DNA of 64,000 nucleotides from positions 1,257,399 through 1,321,398 of the forward strand of contig NZ_JALHLP010000001.1 of the NCBI RefSeq assembly GCF_022844465.1. The letters run 5' to 3'. A program made the position numbers and the translations under genes. Numbering within the stretch: position 1 is the stretch's first letter; each line of letters begins with the position of its first letter. Source of the stretch: Bradyrhizobium sp. GTDB taxonomy: Bacteria; Pseudomonadota; Alphaproteobacteria; Rhizobiales; Xanthobacteraceae. Under the pieces are notes generated by a model. The model was not told the origin of the DNA and made no database searches. It saw only the letters and a list, made by a program, of their open reading frames with translations. Positions 43,409-53,579 of this stretch are shown here, piece after piece.

Positions 43409-44923
43409 TTACATCTTGGTCCAGTCACCAGCGCCTTCGAACGCCGCCGCGGCCCGATAGATGGTCGACTCGTCATAGTACTTGCCAATCAGCATCAGCC
43501 CGATCGGCAGTCCGTCGCTCATCCCGCAGGGAATGCTCATCGCCGGATGCCCGGATGCGTTAAAGGGAGCCGTATTGGGAACCATTTCAAATGCGCGCTG
43601 GATATAGAGTTCGCGTGGCGCATCGGGCGGCGGCAGCGGCGTCGCCTTCATCGGCAAGGTCGGCATCAGCAACAAATCGTAGCTGTTCAGCGCGGTGTCG
43701 TAGGCGGCACGCAGCTTGCGATTGAGGTTCTGCGCCTTGGAATAGAAATGACCGCGATAGTGCTTGGTGAAATACTGGCCTAGCAACATCGTTATCTTCA
43801 GGCTGTCCGACAATTCGTCGGCGCGGTGGTGCCAGGCAGAATGGGCGTCCAGCAGCGTGGTATTGTAGAGACCGCGCCAGTTGGTCCCCATGCCGTTGCC
43901 CTTCATCATGAACTCGGTGCCGCCCTCCGCGGCGATCGGCAGCCAGATCGCGGGAGCCAAAAGATGCATGGGCACCGATATCTCATCGACGGTGGCGCCG
44001 AGTTTCTTCAAAAGCTGGGCGCCCGCCACGACCTTGGCATCGACGTCACGCTCGGAAACCGGAAGTCCGAAACCCTCCTTGACGATGCCGATACGCAAAC
44101 CCTTGACGCCGCCGTCGAGCGCTTGCGTGTAGTTGGCGACCTTGGGCGCAATCTGCCGCGGATCGACGCCATCGGCGCCGGCCAGTACCTCGAGCAGAAG
44201 CGCATTGTCGCGGACATTTCGGGTCATCGGTCCGGTATGGTCGAGGGTGATCTCGATCGGCATGACCCCGGTATAGGGCACGAGTCCGTGCGTGCCCTTC
44301 ATGCCGTAGATGCCGCAAAACGACGAGGGGATGCGGATCGATCCGCCCTGGTCGCCGCCGATCGCCATGTCGGCCTCGCCGAGCGCGACCACGACGCCGC
44401 TGCCTGAAGACGAGCCGCCGGAGGAATAGCCCATCTTGTGGGGGTTGTGGACTGGGCCGGTCGCATTGGTATGGCTGCCGCCGGAAAAACAGAAATATTC
44501 GCAATGCGTCTTGCCGATGATGGTGCCGCCGGCGTCGAGGATGCGCGTGACGATGGTGGCATCCACGTCGGGGACGTAGCCTTCGAGCGTCGAGGCACCG
44601 TTCATCATGGGCACGCCGGCCAGGCTGACATTGTCCTTCAGCGCGATCGTCTTGCCGGCGAGCTTGCCGCTAGCCGCGCCCTTGACCGTGGTCTTGACGT
44701 ACCAGGCGTTGTACTTGTTCTCCTCGCCCTCGGGGCGGTAGCCGGGCGTTCGCGGATAGGTTACGGCCGGGACGTAATCCGGCATGGCATCGATAATGTC
44801 GTAGGCGGCGTAATTTCCCTGCATCAGGGCATCGTATGATTTGAGTTCCTCCTCGCCCATGTGCATACCGAGGTCTTCGGCTACGCTGCGCAATTGATCG
44901 AGAGTGGGTCTTCTGACTGCCAT
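43409..44923 (-). CDS. amidase signature-family amidase
   Basis: A 504-residue amidase of the Ser-cisSer-Lys family: K96 in IALKDN, S171/S172 in SSGGSSSGSG and S195 in GGDQGGSIRIP. The size and the N-terminal helical extension (PTLDQLRSVAEDLGMHMGEEE) match the amidases found beside nitrile hydratases and in amide catabolism. It follows the ATPase gene of the importer by 39 bases and is one of three signature-family or FmdA-type hydrolases fed by that importer. Exact substrate unknown. Confidence 0.88.
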   Translation of the reverse strand: MAVRRPTLDQLRSVAEDLGMHMGEEELKSYDALMQGNYAAYDIIDAMPDYVPAVTYPRTPGYRPEGEENKYNAWYVKTTVKGAASGKLAGKTIALKDNVSLAGVPMMNGASTLEGYVPDVDATIVTRILDAGGTIIGKTHCEYFCFSGGSHTNATGPVHNPHKMGYSSGGSSSGSGVVVALGEADMAIGGDQGGSIRIPSSFCGIYGMKGTHGLVPYTGVMPIEITLDHTGPMTRNVRDNALLLEVLAGADGVDPRQIAPKVANYTQALDGGVKGLRIGIVKEGFGLPVSERDVDAKVVAGAQLLKKLGATVDEISVPMHLLAPAIWLPIAAEGGTEFMMKGNGMGTNWRGLYNTTLLDAHSAWHHRADELSDSLKITMLLGQYFTKHYRGHFYSKAQNLNRKLRAAYDTALNSYDLLLMPTLPMKATPLPPPDAPRELYIQRAFEMVPNTAPFNASGHPAMSIPCGMSDGLPIGLMLIGKYYDESTIYRAAAAFEGAGDWTKM

Positions 44924-44962
44924 GGTCTGTCTCCCTGTGATCGCTGCTCGCTGGATCGAGCT

Positions 44963-45670
44963 TTACGTGGTGATACCGATGAATTCTCCGACCAGACTTG
45001 GGTCGCCGAGATCGTCTGGCCTCACTTCGCGGGTGATCGTGCCTTTTTGAATAATGAGAATCCGCTTTGACAGCGCCGCGATGAAATCGAGGTTCTGCTC
45101 GACAAGGATCATCGTGAGTCCGCTCTTGTTGCGCTGTTGCAGCAAGATCTCCACGATCTCGTCGATGATCGAGGGCTGGATGCCCTCGGTCGGCTCGTCG
45201 AGAAGAACGAGACGCGGCTTGCCGCAAAGACAGCGTGCGAGCGCAAGCAGCTGCTGTTCGCCGCCGGATAGCGCGCCGCCGGAACGATCGAGCAGCGGTT
45301 TGAGGCGGGGAAACTCCTCGAGCACTTCCGCGATGGTATCTCGCTCGCTGCCTGCCTGCTTGGTGCACCCCATGCGCAGATTATCGTAGACCGTAAGGCC
45401 GGAGAAAATCTCGCGTCCTTGCGGCACATAACCAAGACCCAGCCGCGCGCGCTGATAGGGCTCGGCAGCCGTCACGTCGTCACCGTCGAAGCGGACGAGC
45501 CCACCGGTCGCCGGCAAATAGCCCATCAACGCCTTGAGCAGGGTGGTCTTGCCCATGCCGTTATGACCGAGAATTCCGATGAATTCGCCTACCTTGACGG
45601 TGAAGCTCACCCCGTTCAGGATCGGAATGCGGCCGTAGCCGGTACGCAGCCCCTGCACATCGAGCATCAT
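44963..45670 (-). CDS. ABC importer ATPase, LivF/UrtE-type
   Basis: A 235-residue ATPase: Walker A GHNGMGKTTL, signature LSGGEQQLLALARCL, Walker [14 protein letters not shown], switch EQNLDF. It overlaps the partner ATPase gene by 4 bases (ATGA). As the second ATPase of the second amide importer, it couples ATP hydrolysis to the permeases at 46389-48331. The signature is closer to Urt/Fmd than to amino-acid importers by its EGIQP string. Confidence 0.88.
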   Translation of the reverse strand: MMLDVQGLRTGYGRIPILNGVSFTVKVGEFIGILGHNGMGKTTLLKALMGYLPATGGLVRFDGDDVTAAEPYQRARLGLGYVPQGREIFSGLTVYDNLRMGCTKQAGSERDTIAEVLEEFPRLKPLLDRSGGALSGGEQQLLALARCLCGKPRLVLLDEPTEGIQPSIIDEIVEILLQQRNKSGLTMILVEQNLDFIAALSKRILIIQKGTITREVRPDDLGDPSLVGEFIGITT

Positions 45671-46392
45671 GCGACCGCCTGCTTGCCCAGATAGATGTCG
45701 CGTACCAGCGGGTTGCGCAGGATATTCTCCACAGCATCCTCCACCAGCACGCTGCCCTGGTTGAACACCGTCACCTGCTTGGCGATCATGCGGATGAACT
45801 GCATGTCGTGCTCGACGACAATGAGAGCCTTGCTGCGATTGATTTCGCGCACGAGCTCGGCGGTCTTGTATACCTCCTCATGCGTCATGCCGGCAGCAGG
45901 TTCATCGAGCAGAATGAGTTCGGGATCCGTCGACAATACGATACCGAGCTCAACCCATTGCCGCTGACCGTGGGCGAGCTGGCCTACCAAGCGTTCTGCC
46001 GCGCCGGTAAGGTCGATACGCTCCAGCATCTCGTCGACCACGTCATTGACGCGCCCGCTGGGATGGATGCGGGTCGCCGCGAGCCAGATGTTTTCGCGCA
46101 CGCTCAACCCGTCGAAGACGTTTGGCACCTGGGTCTTGATACCAATGCCGAGGCGCGCGATCTCGTGGGCGTGGGCGTGGGAAATATCGTGGCCGCGGAA
46201 CAACACCTGGCCCTGGCTCGGCTCTAGCTGCCCGGTGAGCATCTTGAAGAACGTGCTTTTTCCGGCGCCGTTCGGACCGATGAGGCAGCGCAGCTCGCCT
46301 TCGGCCAGCGTGAAATTGACGTTGCGTACCGCCTTGACGCCGCCGAAATGCATGCTGAGATCGCGGGTTTGAAGAAGTGGCGCAGCCATCAT
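45667..46392 (-). CDS. ABC importer ATPase, LivG/UrtD-type
   Basis: A 241-residue ATPase: Walker A GPNGAGKSTF, degenerate signature LAHGQRQWVELGIVL, Walker B LILLDEPAAGMT, EHDMQFI. The AHGQ signature is typical of the UrtD side of the pair. The start is an ATGATG with a GGAGGAGAG just upstream and a 4-base overlap with the permease stop. It partners the ATPase encoded next. Confidence 0.88.
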   Translation of the reverse strand: MMAAPLLQTRDLSMHFGGVKAVRNVNFTLAEGELRCLIGPNGAGKSTFFKMLTGQLEPSQGQVLFRGHDISHAHAHEIARLGIGIKTQVPNVFDGLSVRENIWLAATRIHPSGRVNDVVDEMLERIDLTGAAERLVGQLAHGQRQWVELGIVLSTDPELILLDEPAAGMTHEEVYKTAELVREINRSKALIVVEHDMQFIRMIAKQVTVFNQGSVLVEDAVENILRNPLVRDIYLGKQAVA

Positions 46393-47462
46393 CTCTCCTC
46401 CGCCTGCTTGGGCTCAAGGGCCGAAGTTGTTCGCCGCGTACGCGCGCGCAGCAGCCATTGTCCGAAATCACCGAGCGTCGGTACCAACCCCTTCGGCACG
46501 AGCAGCACGAACGCGACAAGGATGATTCCAAGGACCAGCGGCGCATTGGCCAATAGCCTCGTCCACCAATCCGAACCGCTGGGCTGGTTCGCTCCCAGCG
46601 CCGTGGTGAGCCACTGGATTCCGATGCAACCGACAATTGGACCGATCAACGTGCCGCGCCCGCCGACGATGACCCAAATGATGATCTGCGCGGACTGAGC
46701 CAGCCCGAAAATCGTCGGGCTTACAAAGTTTCCCCAATTGGCGAAGAGACATCCGGCGAAACCTGCAAGCGCGCCGCCGATGGTGAAGATCGCAAGCTTG
46801 TAGGCCCGCGGATCGTATCCTAAGAGCTCGGCGCGCCGTTCGTTTTCCCGAATACCCACAATGATGCGGCCGAACCGGCTGGCCAGCAGCAGCCGCAATC
46901 CGAAATAGATCGCGAGCAATGCTGCCGTCGAAAGATAGAACATGCCCTCGAGATCGATCACCGCGGTCCTGTTGCCGGGGTAATTGAGCGGCGGGATTCC
47001 CGGAATGCCGTTGAAACCGCCGAGCCGCGCCACACCGATATGGAATTCCGGGCCGGCGGTCGAATTCACCGAATTGAACAGGATCAGCGTCACCGTCAGC
47101 GTGATGACGCCGAGATACACATCGCTGATGCGGCCGTAGAACACAAAATAGCCGAGCAACGCGGCAAAGGCTGCCGGCAGCGCGATGGCCAGCAGCAACG
47201 GAACCGTGCTTTCGCCGATGTTGAACATGGCGATTGCGTAGGTATAGGCGCCCAGTCCGAAGAACGCCGATTGGCCGAAGCAGAGGATGCCGCCATAACC
47301 CCAGATCAGCGCCAGGCTGAGCGCCAGGATCGCCATGATCATGTAGATCGTGAGCTCGAGCACGGCATCGAGCTCGGCGAAACGCGGCGTCAGGATCAGG
47401 AAGGCGACGCCAATAACGCCCACCAGTCCCATACCAAGAAAATTGAGGGTGCGGGCGTTCAC
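46389..47462 (-). CDS. ABC importer permease, LivM/UrtC-type
   Basis: A 357-residue permease with about nine hydrophobic segments and the family strings LALSLALIWGYGGILCFGQSAF, GIRENERRAELLGYDPRAY and IIWVIVGGRGTLIGP. The GTG start overlaps the upstream permease stop (GTGA). The C-terminus is basic (RARTRRTTSALEPKQAEER). It forms the second half of the translocation channel of the second amide importer. Confidence 0.88.
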   Translation of the reverse strand: MNARTLNFLGMGLVGVIGVAFLILTPRFAELDAVLELTIYMIMAILALSLALIWGYGGILCFGQSAFFGLGAYTYAIAMFNIGESTVPLLLAIALPAAFAALLGYFVFYGRISDVYLGVITLTVTLILFNSVNSTAGPEFHIGVARLGGFNGIPGIPPLNYPGNRTAVIDLEGMFYLSTAALLAIYFGLRLLLASRFGRIIVGIRENERRAELLGYDPRAYKLAIFTIGGALAGFAGCLFANWGNFVSPTIFGLAQSAQIIIWVIVGGRGTLIGPIVGCIGIQWLTTALGANQPSGSDWWTRLLANAPLVLGIILVAFVLLVPKGLVPTLGDFGQWLLRARTRRTTSALEPKQAEER

Positions 47463-48331
47463 AGACCTCTCCGGAAGAAGCGGCCGGTGATGCCCTGCGG
47501 CAGCAGGCGGATCAGGACGATCGCGGTGGCAAGCAACGCCACCTCGCCGAACACCGGGGTCGTGGCAAAAGTGGCGATCTGATTGATGGTGCCGAATAGC
47601 GCCGATGCGGAAACCGTTCCGCTGAGGATGGCAGCACCGCCCCCGATCACCGTGATGAAGGACTTGGCGACATAGGCGACGCCGATAGTGGGAAAGACGC
47701 CGGAGACAGGCGCCAGCACCGCACCGGCAAGGCCCGACAAGGCGGCGCCGATGCCGAAGGTGACCGCATAGACCCGTGGTGGATTGACGCCAAGCGCCGC
47801 CGCCATGTTGGCGTTCTGCATGGTGCCGCGGGCAATCAGGCCGAGACGCGTCCAGCGCAGCACCGCGAAGATGCCGGCCAGCACGACCACGGCTACGCCA
47901 ATGACGAACAGCGTATATCCGCTGGTGCGATAAGCACCGATCTGAAAACTGCCGAGCGGGGCCGAAATGCCGACCGTGGTGTTGCCGAAGATAGCGGTCG
48001 TCAGGCCCACCAGAAAAAGACTGAGGCCCCAGGTCGCGAGCATCGTATCGACCATGCGGCCATACAGGAAGCGGATGATCGTCATTTCGACGATGACCCC
48101 GATGATGCCGACGACGATAGGCGCCACCACCAGCATCGCAATCCAGATGCTGATGCCGTGGCTGGTGGCAACGATCGCCGCATAGCCCCCGAGCATCAAA
48201 AATTCCCCATGCGCGAGATTGATGACCCGCATCATGCCGAAAATAATCGCCAGCCCGACGCTGATCAGCGCCAGGCTGGCAATCGCGTAAAGGACCTGGA
48301 TCGCCAGGAGAGCAATGAGATCCACGTTCAC
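47459..48331 (-). CDS. ABC importer permease, LivH/UrtB-type
   Basis: A 290-residue permease with about eight membrane segments, the signature GMMRVINLAHGEFLMLGGYAA and MLATWGLSLFLVGL. A 33-base gap separates it from the binding-protein gene. It overlaps its partner permease by 4 bases (GTGA). Part of the same operon as the amidases. Confidence 0.88.
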   Translation of the reverse strand: MNVDLIALLAIQVLYAIASLALISVGLAIIFGMMRVINLAHGEFLMLGGYAAIVATSHGISIWIAMLVVAPIVVGIIGVIVEMTIIRFLYGRMVDTMLATWGLSLFLVGLTTAIFGNTTVGISAPLGSFQIGAYRTSGYTLFVIGVAVVVLAGIFAVLRWTRLGLIARGTMQNANMAAALGVNPPRVYAVTFGIGAALSGLAGAVLAPVSGVFPTIGVAYVAKSFITVIGGGAAILSGTVSASALFGTINQIATFATTPVFGEVALLATAIVLIRLLPQGITGRFFRRGL

Positions 48332-48364
48332 CCTTCCCAGACAGGATTTGGCGGCCGACCGGCC

Positions 48365-49591
48365 TTAGATCTTGATAACGTATTGCTGGTTGTCAGCGGG
48401 ATTCTTGATAAGATCGCACACCGCGGCGGTGTCCGACGGCTTCTGCTGCGCGAAGTCTTCCAGCACCTTGAGCTTCTTGTCGTTGACCTCGGCGATGTGA
48501 ACATCGAGAACGCAATGGTGGGTTGGCGGGTCGATCGTGACCTTGCCTGAGGGGGCATCGATGCTGATTCCGGTTTCTAGCGCCTCGATCACCTTGATCC
48601 GGTCAATAGTGCCCGCTTTCTTGACCGCCTCCGCCCATATACGGAAGCCTTGATAGGTCCCCATGGCGAGTTCAGTAACATTGGGATAATCGGCGCCGAA
48701 GCGCTTGTGGAAACCGGCAACGAAGGCTTCGTTCGTCTTGTTCTTCAAGTCCTGGAAGTAATTGTAGCAAACGAGCATGCCGTTGCATTCATCTGGCGAC
48801 AACACGATGTGCTCGTTACCCACCGCGAAGGTGGTCGACGCCATCGGAATGCTCTTGCGCATGCCGGCCGCGGCCCACTGGCGATAAAAAGACATGTGCG
48901 CGCCGCCAACCAGCGCCGACCATACGAAATCCGGCTTCGCCGCCTGAATCTTGGAGATGGTCGAGCCGAAATTCGTGACGTCGAGCGGGAAGAAGTCGAT
49001 CGACGAAACTTCGCCGCCGTTTTCAGTGACGTATTTCTTCACCCATTGCGAAGTGATCTGGCCGTAATTGTAATCGGCGGCGATCACATAGACTTTCTTG
49101 CCCCACTTCTTCATGGCGTAGGGCACCAGCTTTTCCACGGTCTGCGCCGGAGTCACTCCGGTGTCGAACTGGTTACGGTCGCAGACGCCCCCTTCATATT
49201 GCGTATTGTAGAAATACAGCGTCTTGAATCGACCGAGCACCGGCCGGATCACCTCACGCGAGGCGGAAGTGATGCCGCCGTGCACAACGGCGACCTTGTC
49301 CTTCAGCGCCGCCTGCTGGGCAAACTGGGTGTAGAGCTGCATATTCGACTGCGTATCATAGTTGATCAGCTTAATTTTCCGTCCAAGAAGACCGCCGGCC
49401 GCATTGGCTTCCTCGACGGCAAGCGTTAGCGCATCGACCATCGGCTTGCCGTAGATGTCGAGGCCACCCGAGAGATCATGGATACTGGCCACGCTGATCG
49501 GATCTTCCGCCCAGGCGTTGGGAGCGAACCCGCCAACCGAAGCAGCGGCAGCGGCCGTACCCTGTAAGAACCTTCTGCGATTGACTTTCAT
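48365..49591 (-). CDS. amide-type periplasmic substrate-binding protein
   Basis: A 408-residue binding protein with a twin-arginine signal (NRRRFLQGTAAAAASVGG) and a type I fold: SVASIHDLSGGLDIYGK, VVHGGITSASREVIRPV and the hinge YFYNTQYEGGVCDRN. It diverges from the first module's protein (ASIHDLSG for GVLFSLTG), so the two importers may differ in ligand. It lies between the FmdA-type amidase gene and the permeases, and is expected to deliver amides to the latter. Confidence 0.88.
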   Translation of the reverse strand: MKVNRRRFLQGTAAAAASVGGFAPNAWAEDPISVASIHDLSGGLDIYGKPMVDALTLAVEEANAAGGLLGRKIKLINYDTQSNMQLYTQFAQQAALKDKVAVVHGGITSASREVIRPVLGRFKTLYFYNTQYEGGVCDRNQFDTGVTPAQTVEKLVPYAMKKWGKKVYVIAADYNYGQITSQWVKKYVTENGGEVSSIDFFPLDVTNFGSTISKIQAAKPDFVWSALVGGAHMSFYRQWAAAGMRKSIPMASTTFAVGNEHIVLSPDECNGMLVCYNYFQDLKNKTNEAFVAGFHKRFGADYPNVTELAMGTYQGFRIWAEAVKKAGTIDRIKVIEALETGISIDAPSGKVTIDPPTHHCVLDVHIAEVNDKKLKVLEDFAQQKPSDTAAVCDLIKNPADNQQYVIKI

Positions 49592-49622
49592 TGCAGTACT
49601 CCCCTTCGTTGTTGCCGAGACG

Positions 49623-50621
49623 TCATGAGACCAGATATTTCTTCAAGATCGACGCGCCCATCGTATATTTTGGATCGACCATGTTTCCGAGCCGGATGCG
49701 TCCGGCCTGACTGAGAAGCATGTAGGCGTCGATTTCGTCGAAGCCGTGGTCAGCGCTCATCCAGCGCACTAGTTCGCGATAGGCGATGCGCGCCGCGTCT
49801 TCCAGCGGCCGGGCGCTGCCAATGGTCATCAGAAATTTTTCCGTCTCGAGCCGCGGCCACGCAAAGCTCCAGCCCTTGATGACGTCGATCTGCAAGGTTA
49901 CGGTGGCACATTGTTCAATGGCCACTCCCGACAACTCGCCGTCGCCCTGCGCGGCATGGCAGTCGCCGACATAGAGGAGGCCACCCTTGGTGTGCACCGG
50001 AAAATAGAGGATCGCGCCCGGAGCAACGTCGGGCAAATCCATGTTGCCACCGTGGTAATCCGGTTGCAGTGACGAGATCGCCTCGATCTCGGGCGAAACC
50101 CCGATCGTGCCGATGAACGGCTCGTAAGGGAGGGTGATCTTGTCGCTCCAGCGCACACCGTTCTTGTCGACGTGCATTTTTCTCACCCGCTCGGGCAAGG
50201 GCGGATTGAGCATTGCGGTGGATGCCGTACCGACGAGGCCACCGAATTCCGGAATGATGCAGGTAGTGCCTGCGGGCTGCGCGCCACGTGTTTCCACAGC
50301 ATGAATGTGCACGGCCAGGCAATCGCCTTTCTCCACGCCGCTGACGGCAATCGGGCCACATTGCGGATTGAGAAAGGGAAACAGCAATTTCGCGGTCGGA
50401 CTGTCCTGCTCGCTGGTGATGACGCCACCGAAGGCATCTTCCGTCTCCACCACGACGACGTCGCCGGGACTGATCGTGAGGACGGGCTTGGCATAGGGCC
50501 CATAGACGTAATGGAATTCGCCTTGCGCCGCGATCGAGAGCTGGTGGCGTTGCCCAGCCTGACCTTTGGCTACGCCGCGCTTCGCCATGATCGAGGTCTT
50601 GAGCCAGGGGTCGTTGATCAT
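49623..50621 (-). CDS. FmdA-family acetamidase/formamidase
   Basis: A 332-residue member of the acetamidase/formamidase (FmdA_AmdA) family, unrelated to AmiE or signature-type amidases; it hydrolyses formamide or short amides to ammonia and acid. Family strings: VYGPYAKPVLTISPGDVVVVET, GGNMDLPDVAPGAILYFPVH and LYVGDCHAAQGDGELSG, which carry the conserved metal-binding Asp/His residues. The ATG at 50621 has GAGGA eight bases upstream and is preferred over a TTG at 50642 that overlaps the previous stop. It precedes the importer genes. Confidence 0.9.
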   Translation of the reverse strand: MINDPWLKTSIMAKRGVAKGQAGQRHQLSIAAQGEFHYVYGPYAKPVLTISPGDVVVVETEDAFGGVITSEQDSPTAKLLFPFLNPQCGPIAVSGVEKGDCLAVHIHAVETRGAQPAGTTCIIPEFGGLVGTASTAMLNPPLPERVRKMHVDKNGVRWSDKITLPYEPFIGTIGVSPEIEAISSLQPDYHGGNMDLPDVAPGAILYFPVHTKGGLLYVGDCHAAQGDGELSGVAIEQCATVTLQIDVIKGWSFAWPRLETEKFLMTIGSARPLEDAARIAYRELVRWMSADHGFDEIDAYMLLSQAGRIRLGNMVDPKYTMGASILKKYLVS

Positions 50622-50638
50622 CGATGTATCCTCAATCG

Positions 50639-52039
50639 TCAAAGCGAAGGATGGCGGCGATGCCAGTCGGTGACGCGCTGGAATGCATCGCCGGCAGCCA
50701 CCAGACGGGCTTCATCGAAATGGCGGCCAACGAACTGGAACGCGACCGGACCGCCGCTTTCGGTAAAGCCGCCCGGAAGGGTGATGGTTGGACTTCCCGT
50801 CATGTCAAAGGGGCAGCTGAAGCGCAGCAGACCGGTGATCAGGTCCGGATTTTCGCCGAGCGTCGCCATTTTGTCGATGCTGGGCGCGGCGAATGTCTGG
50901 GCCGGCACGGCAAGAAGATCGATCTTTTCGAACAGCTCCCGCACCAGCCCCCTGAATGCTTCGCGGCGCAGAACGATCTTCTGATAGTCGGTGCCGGATT
51001 GCTGCAGACCAAGTTCGATCAATCCGGCGAGCCCCGGGCCGTATTCCGACCTCCGCGACGGATAGGTTGCTTCGTGTGCAACTGCCGTCTCGACGCCGCA
51101 CAGCGGAAACCAGTCGGCGATCATTGCTGTCGGATCGGGAAAGACAATCTCATGAATATCTGCGCCAAGATCAACGGCAATACGCAGTGCATCCTGAAGA
51201 ACCTTGGTCGAAGCGGCGTCGACGCCCTCGCTGGTCCAGCGCGGGTCGACACCGATCCGTGTCCCACGCAGGCTACCATTCAAGTTCGCCAGATAATCCG
51301 GCACCGGCTCCAGCACGGCGGTCGGATCTTTCGGATCGGCGCCTGCGATAGCGCCCAGGATGGCGCCGCAATCCACGGCACTTCGTGCCATCGGCCCGAC
51401 GTGATCCAGTGTGGCGGCAAGTTCGAAGACGCCGTAGCGGCTTACCCGTCCCCAGGTAGGCTTCAGGCCGGTCACACTGTTGGCAGCTGACGGAAAGCGG
51501 ATCGAGCCGCCGGTGTCGGATCCCAATGAACCGTAACAAAGTCCCGCGGCAGTCGCGACACCGGAGCCGCTTGAGGATGCGCCCGACCAGAGCATCGCGT
51601 CCCACGGGTTGCGTGGCGGGTCGATGTCCGGATGATGGTCGGCGTAAGCGCCTTCCGTCATTTGCAGCTTGCCAAGGATGACCGCACCGGCCTCCTTGAA
51701 CCTGGTGACGACGGTGGCGTCTTCGCTGGGGCGGTTGTCGCGATAGATCTTCATCCCCGCCGCGGTCGGCGCATCCTTGGTCCAGCACAGGTCCTTGACG
51801 GCGATCGGCACGCCGTGAAGTGGCCCCCTCACCTTGCCGTCTGCGATTTCCTTGTCGGCCGCGTGTGCCTGCTCAAGTGCCGACGAGCCCATGACATGCG
51901 CATAGCTTTTCAATTGGCAATCGAGACCAGCGATGCGGTCCAGTTGCGCCTGCGTAACCTCTACAGCAGACAGGTCGCGCTTCCGGATGCGTTGTCCAAC
52001 TTCGACCAGTTCGAGATAGTGCAGATCGCGCGCCGGCAT
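50639..52039 (-). CDS. amidase signature-family amidase
   Basis: A 466-residue signature-family amidase of the GatA/AtzF-like size class: VKDLCWT catalytic Lys, GASSSGSGVATA cis-Ser loop and GSDTGGSIRFP catalytic Ser, followed by TLDHVGPMARS. It lies in the second amide operon between a 505-residue amidase (22 bases upstream) and the FmdA-type gene. Three different amidase families in one transcript suggests either broad amide substrates or a pathway of successive amide cleavages. Confidence 0.88.
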   Translation of the reverse strand: MPARDLHYLELVEVGQRIRKRDLSAVEVTQAQLDRIAGLDCQLKSYAHVMGSSALEQAHAADKEIADGKVRGPLHGVPIAVKDLCWTKDAPTAAGMKIYRDNRPSEDATVVTRFKEAGAVILGKLQMTEGAYADHHPDIDPPRNPWDAMLWSGASSSGSGVATAAGLCYGSLGSDTGGSIRFPSAANSVTGLKPTWGRVSRYGVFELAATLDHVGPMARSAVDCGAILGAIAGADPKDPTAVLEPVPDYLANLNGSLRGTRIGVDPRWTSEGVDAASTKVLQDALRIAVDLGADIHEIVFPDPTAMIADWFPLCGVETAVAHEATYPSRRSEYGPGLAGLIELGLQQSGTDYQKIVLRREAFRGLVRELFEKIDLLAVPAQTFAAPSIDKMATLGENPDLITGLLRFSCPFDMTGSPTITLPGGFTESGGPVAFQFVGRHFDEARLVAAGDAFQRVTDWHRRHPSL

Positions 52040-52061
52040 CAGATAGTTGCCTCGTTATGTT

Positions 52062-53579
52062 CTAATTCAGCTTCCAGTCGCCGCCAGCTTCGATCGCCGA
52101 AGCAAGCTGTATCAATGTCGTTTCTTCGAAATGGCGGCCGACCAACATCAGACCGACCGGCAAGCCATTGACACGTCCGCATGGCACGGTGAAGGCAGGA
52201 TGCCCGGACACGTCGAACGAACAGGTATTGGCCTGCATGTTGAGCGCGGTGTCTATCGCGATGCCGAGAGGCGCATCGGCCGGCGGAATCGGCGTTGCCG
52301 TGAAGGGAATCGTCGGCATCGCCAGCACGTCGAACTTTTCGAGCGCCTCGTCGTAGGCGCGACGCAGCAGCACCCGCAGATTTTGCGCCTTTGAATGATA
52401 GCGCCCGTGATAGTTGCGATGCATGTATTCGCCGAGCATCAACACCAGTTTCACCGTCGGCGAGACGTCGTTGATCCGCGTTCCCATGCCGCGGGCAAAG
52501 GCTTCCTGCATGGAAAGCGGATAGTAACCGTGGATGTTGTTGCCGACGCCGTATCCCTTCAGCATCATCTCGGCCGCACCTTCCAGGATGATGCCGCTCC
52601 AGACATGCGGCCCGTCGAGATGCCAGGGCACCGAAACTTCCTCGGTTTCGACCCCGGCCTTCCTCAATGCGGCCACGGCCGCGCGCACCTTGGCATCGAC
52701 GTCGGGATCGCTTTCGGGATGGCCAAATCCTTCACGTAAGATTCCGACGCGCAATCCCCTTGCCGGCTTGCCGAGCGCGGCCATGTAGTCGCTGGTGCGA
52801 GCTGAAATCGTTCGCGTGTCCCAACCGTCATGGCCGGCGATGACAGTCAGCAGCCGCGCGACGTCTTCGACGGTTGCGCCCATCGGACCGCAGTGATCGA
52901 CGGAATAACTGATCGGCATCGAGCCCGTGGTCGGCACAAGCCCCCAGGTCGACTTCAAGCCATAGATGCCGCACCAGCTTGACGGTGTGCGGATCGATCC
53001 GCCCTGGTCTCCGCCGAGAGCCATAGGCACCTCGCCGGCCGCCACCAGCGCTGCACTTCCACCCGATGAACCGCCGGCACTGTGGGCGGGGTTGTGCGGA
53101 TTGCGGATTACTCCGCCCGCACATGTGTGGCTCGCGCCGGAAAAGCAGAGATCTTCGCAGGCCGCCTTGCCTGCGATGGTACCTCCGGCTTCAAGAATCC
53201 GGGTCACCACCGTGGCATCGAGTTCGGGAACATAACCTTCAAGCAGCGCCGAGCCGTTCATCATCGGCACGCCAGCCACGCAGATGTTGTCCTTGATCGC
53301 GATCTTCTTGCCGCTCAGCAGGCCTTGCCCGCCGGCATGGATATCCGTCTTCCAGTACCAGGCGCCGTATGGATTTTCGGATGCCGGAGGCCGGTAGCCG
53401 GGTGATCGCGGCGCAATCGGCGCCAAGGCAGGCGGAACCAGTTCGTCAAGCCGGCCATACGAGGCCAAAGGTCCTTTGAAGGCCTGCCGAAAGGCAGCAA
53501 CCTCATCAGGTGTGAGAACGAGACCGAAATCGGATCCGAGATTATCGATTTGCTCCAACGTCGGAAGGCGAACTACCAT
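52062..53579 (-). CDS. amidase signature-family amidase, first gene of second amide operon
   Basis: A 505-residue amidase close in size and layout to the one at 43409: IAIKDN Lys, SAGGSSGGSAALVAAGE cis-Ser loop, GGDQGGSIRTP catalytic Ser, N-terminal helical cap with LGSDFGLVLTPDE. It is the first gene of the minus-strand operon behind a leader terminator at 53616-53653. The paralogy with the 43409 gene (shared GVPMMNGSALLEGYVPE/GASTLEGYVPD) points to a tandem-type duplication within the operon's history. Confidence 0.88.
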   Translation of the reverse strand: MVVRLPTLEQIDNLGSDFGLVLTPDEVAAFRQAFKGPLASYGRLDELVPPALAPIAPRSPGYRPPASENPYGAWYWKTDIHAGGQGLLSGKKIAIKDNICVAGVPMMNGSALLEGYVPELDATVVTRILEAGGTIAGKAACEDLCFSGASHTCAGGVIRNPHNPAHSAGGSSGGSAALVAAGEVPMALGGDQGGSIRTPSSWCGIYGLKSTWGLVPTTGSMPISYSVDHCGPMGATVEDVARLLTVIAGHDGWDTRTISARTSDYMAALGKPARGLRVGILREGFGHPESDPDVDAKVRAAVAALRKAGVETEEVSVPWHLDGPHVWSGIILEGAAEMMLKGYGVGNNIHGYYPLSMQEAFARGMGTRINDVSPTVKLVLMLGEYMHRNYHGRYHSKAQNLRVLLRRAYDEALEKFDVLAMPTIPFTATPIPPADAPLGIAIDTALNMQANTCSFDVSGHPAFTVPCGRVNGLPVGLMLVGRHFEETTLIQLASAIEAGGDWKLN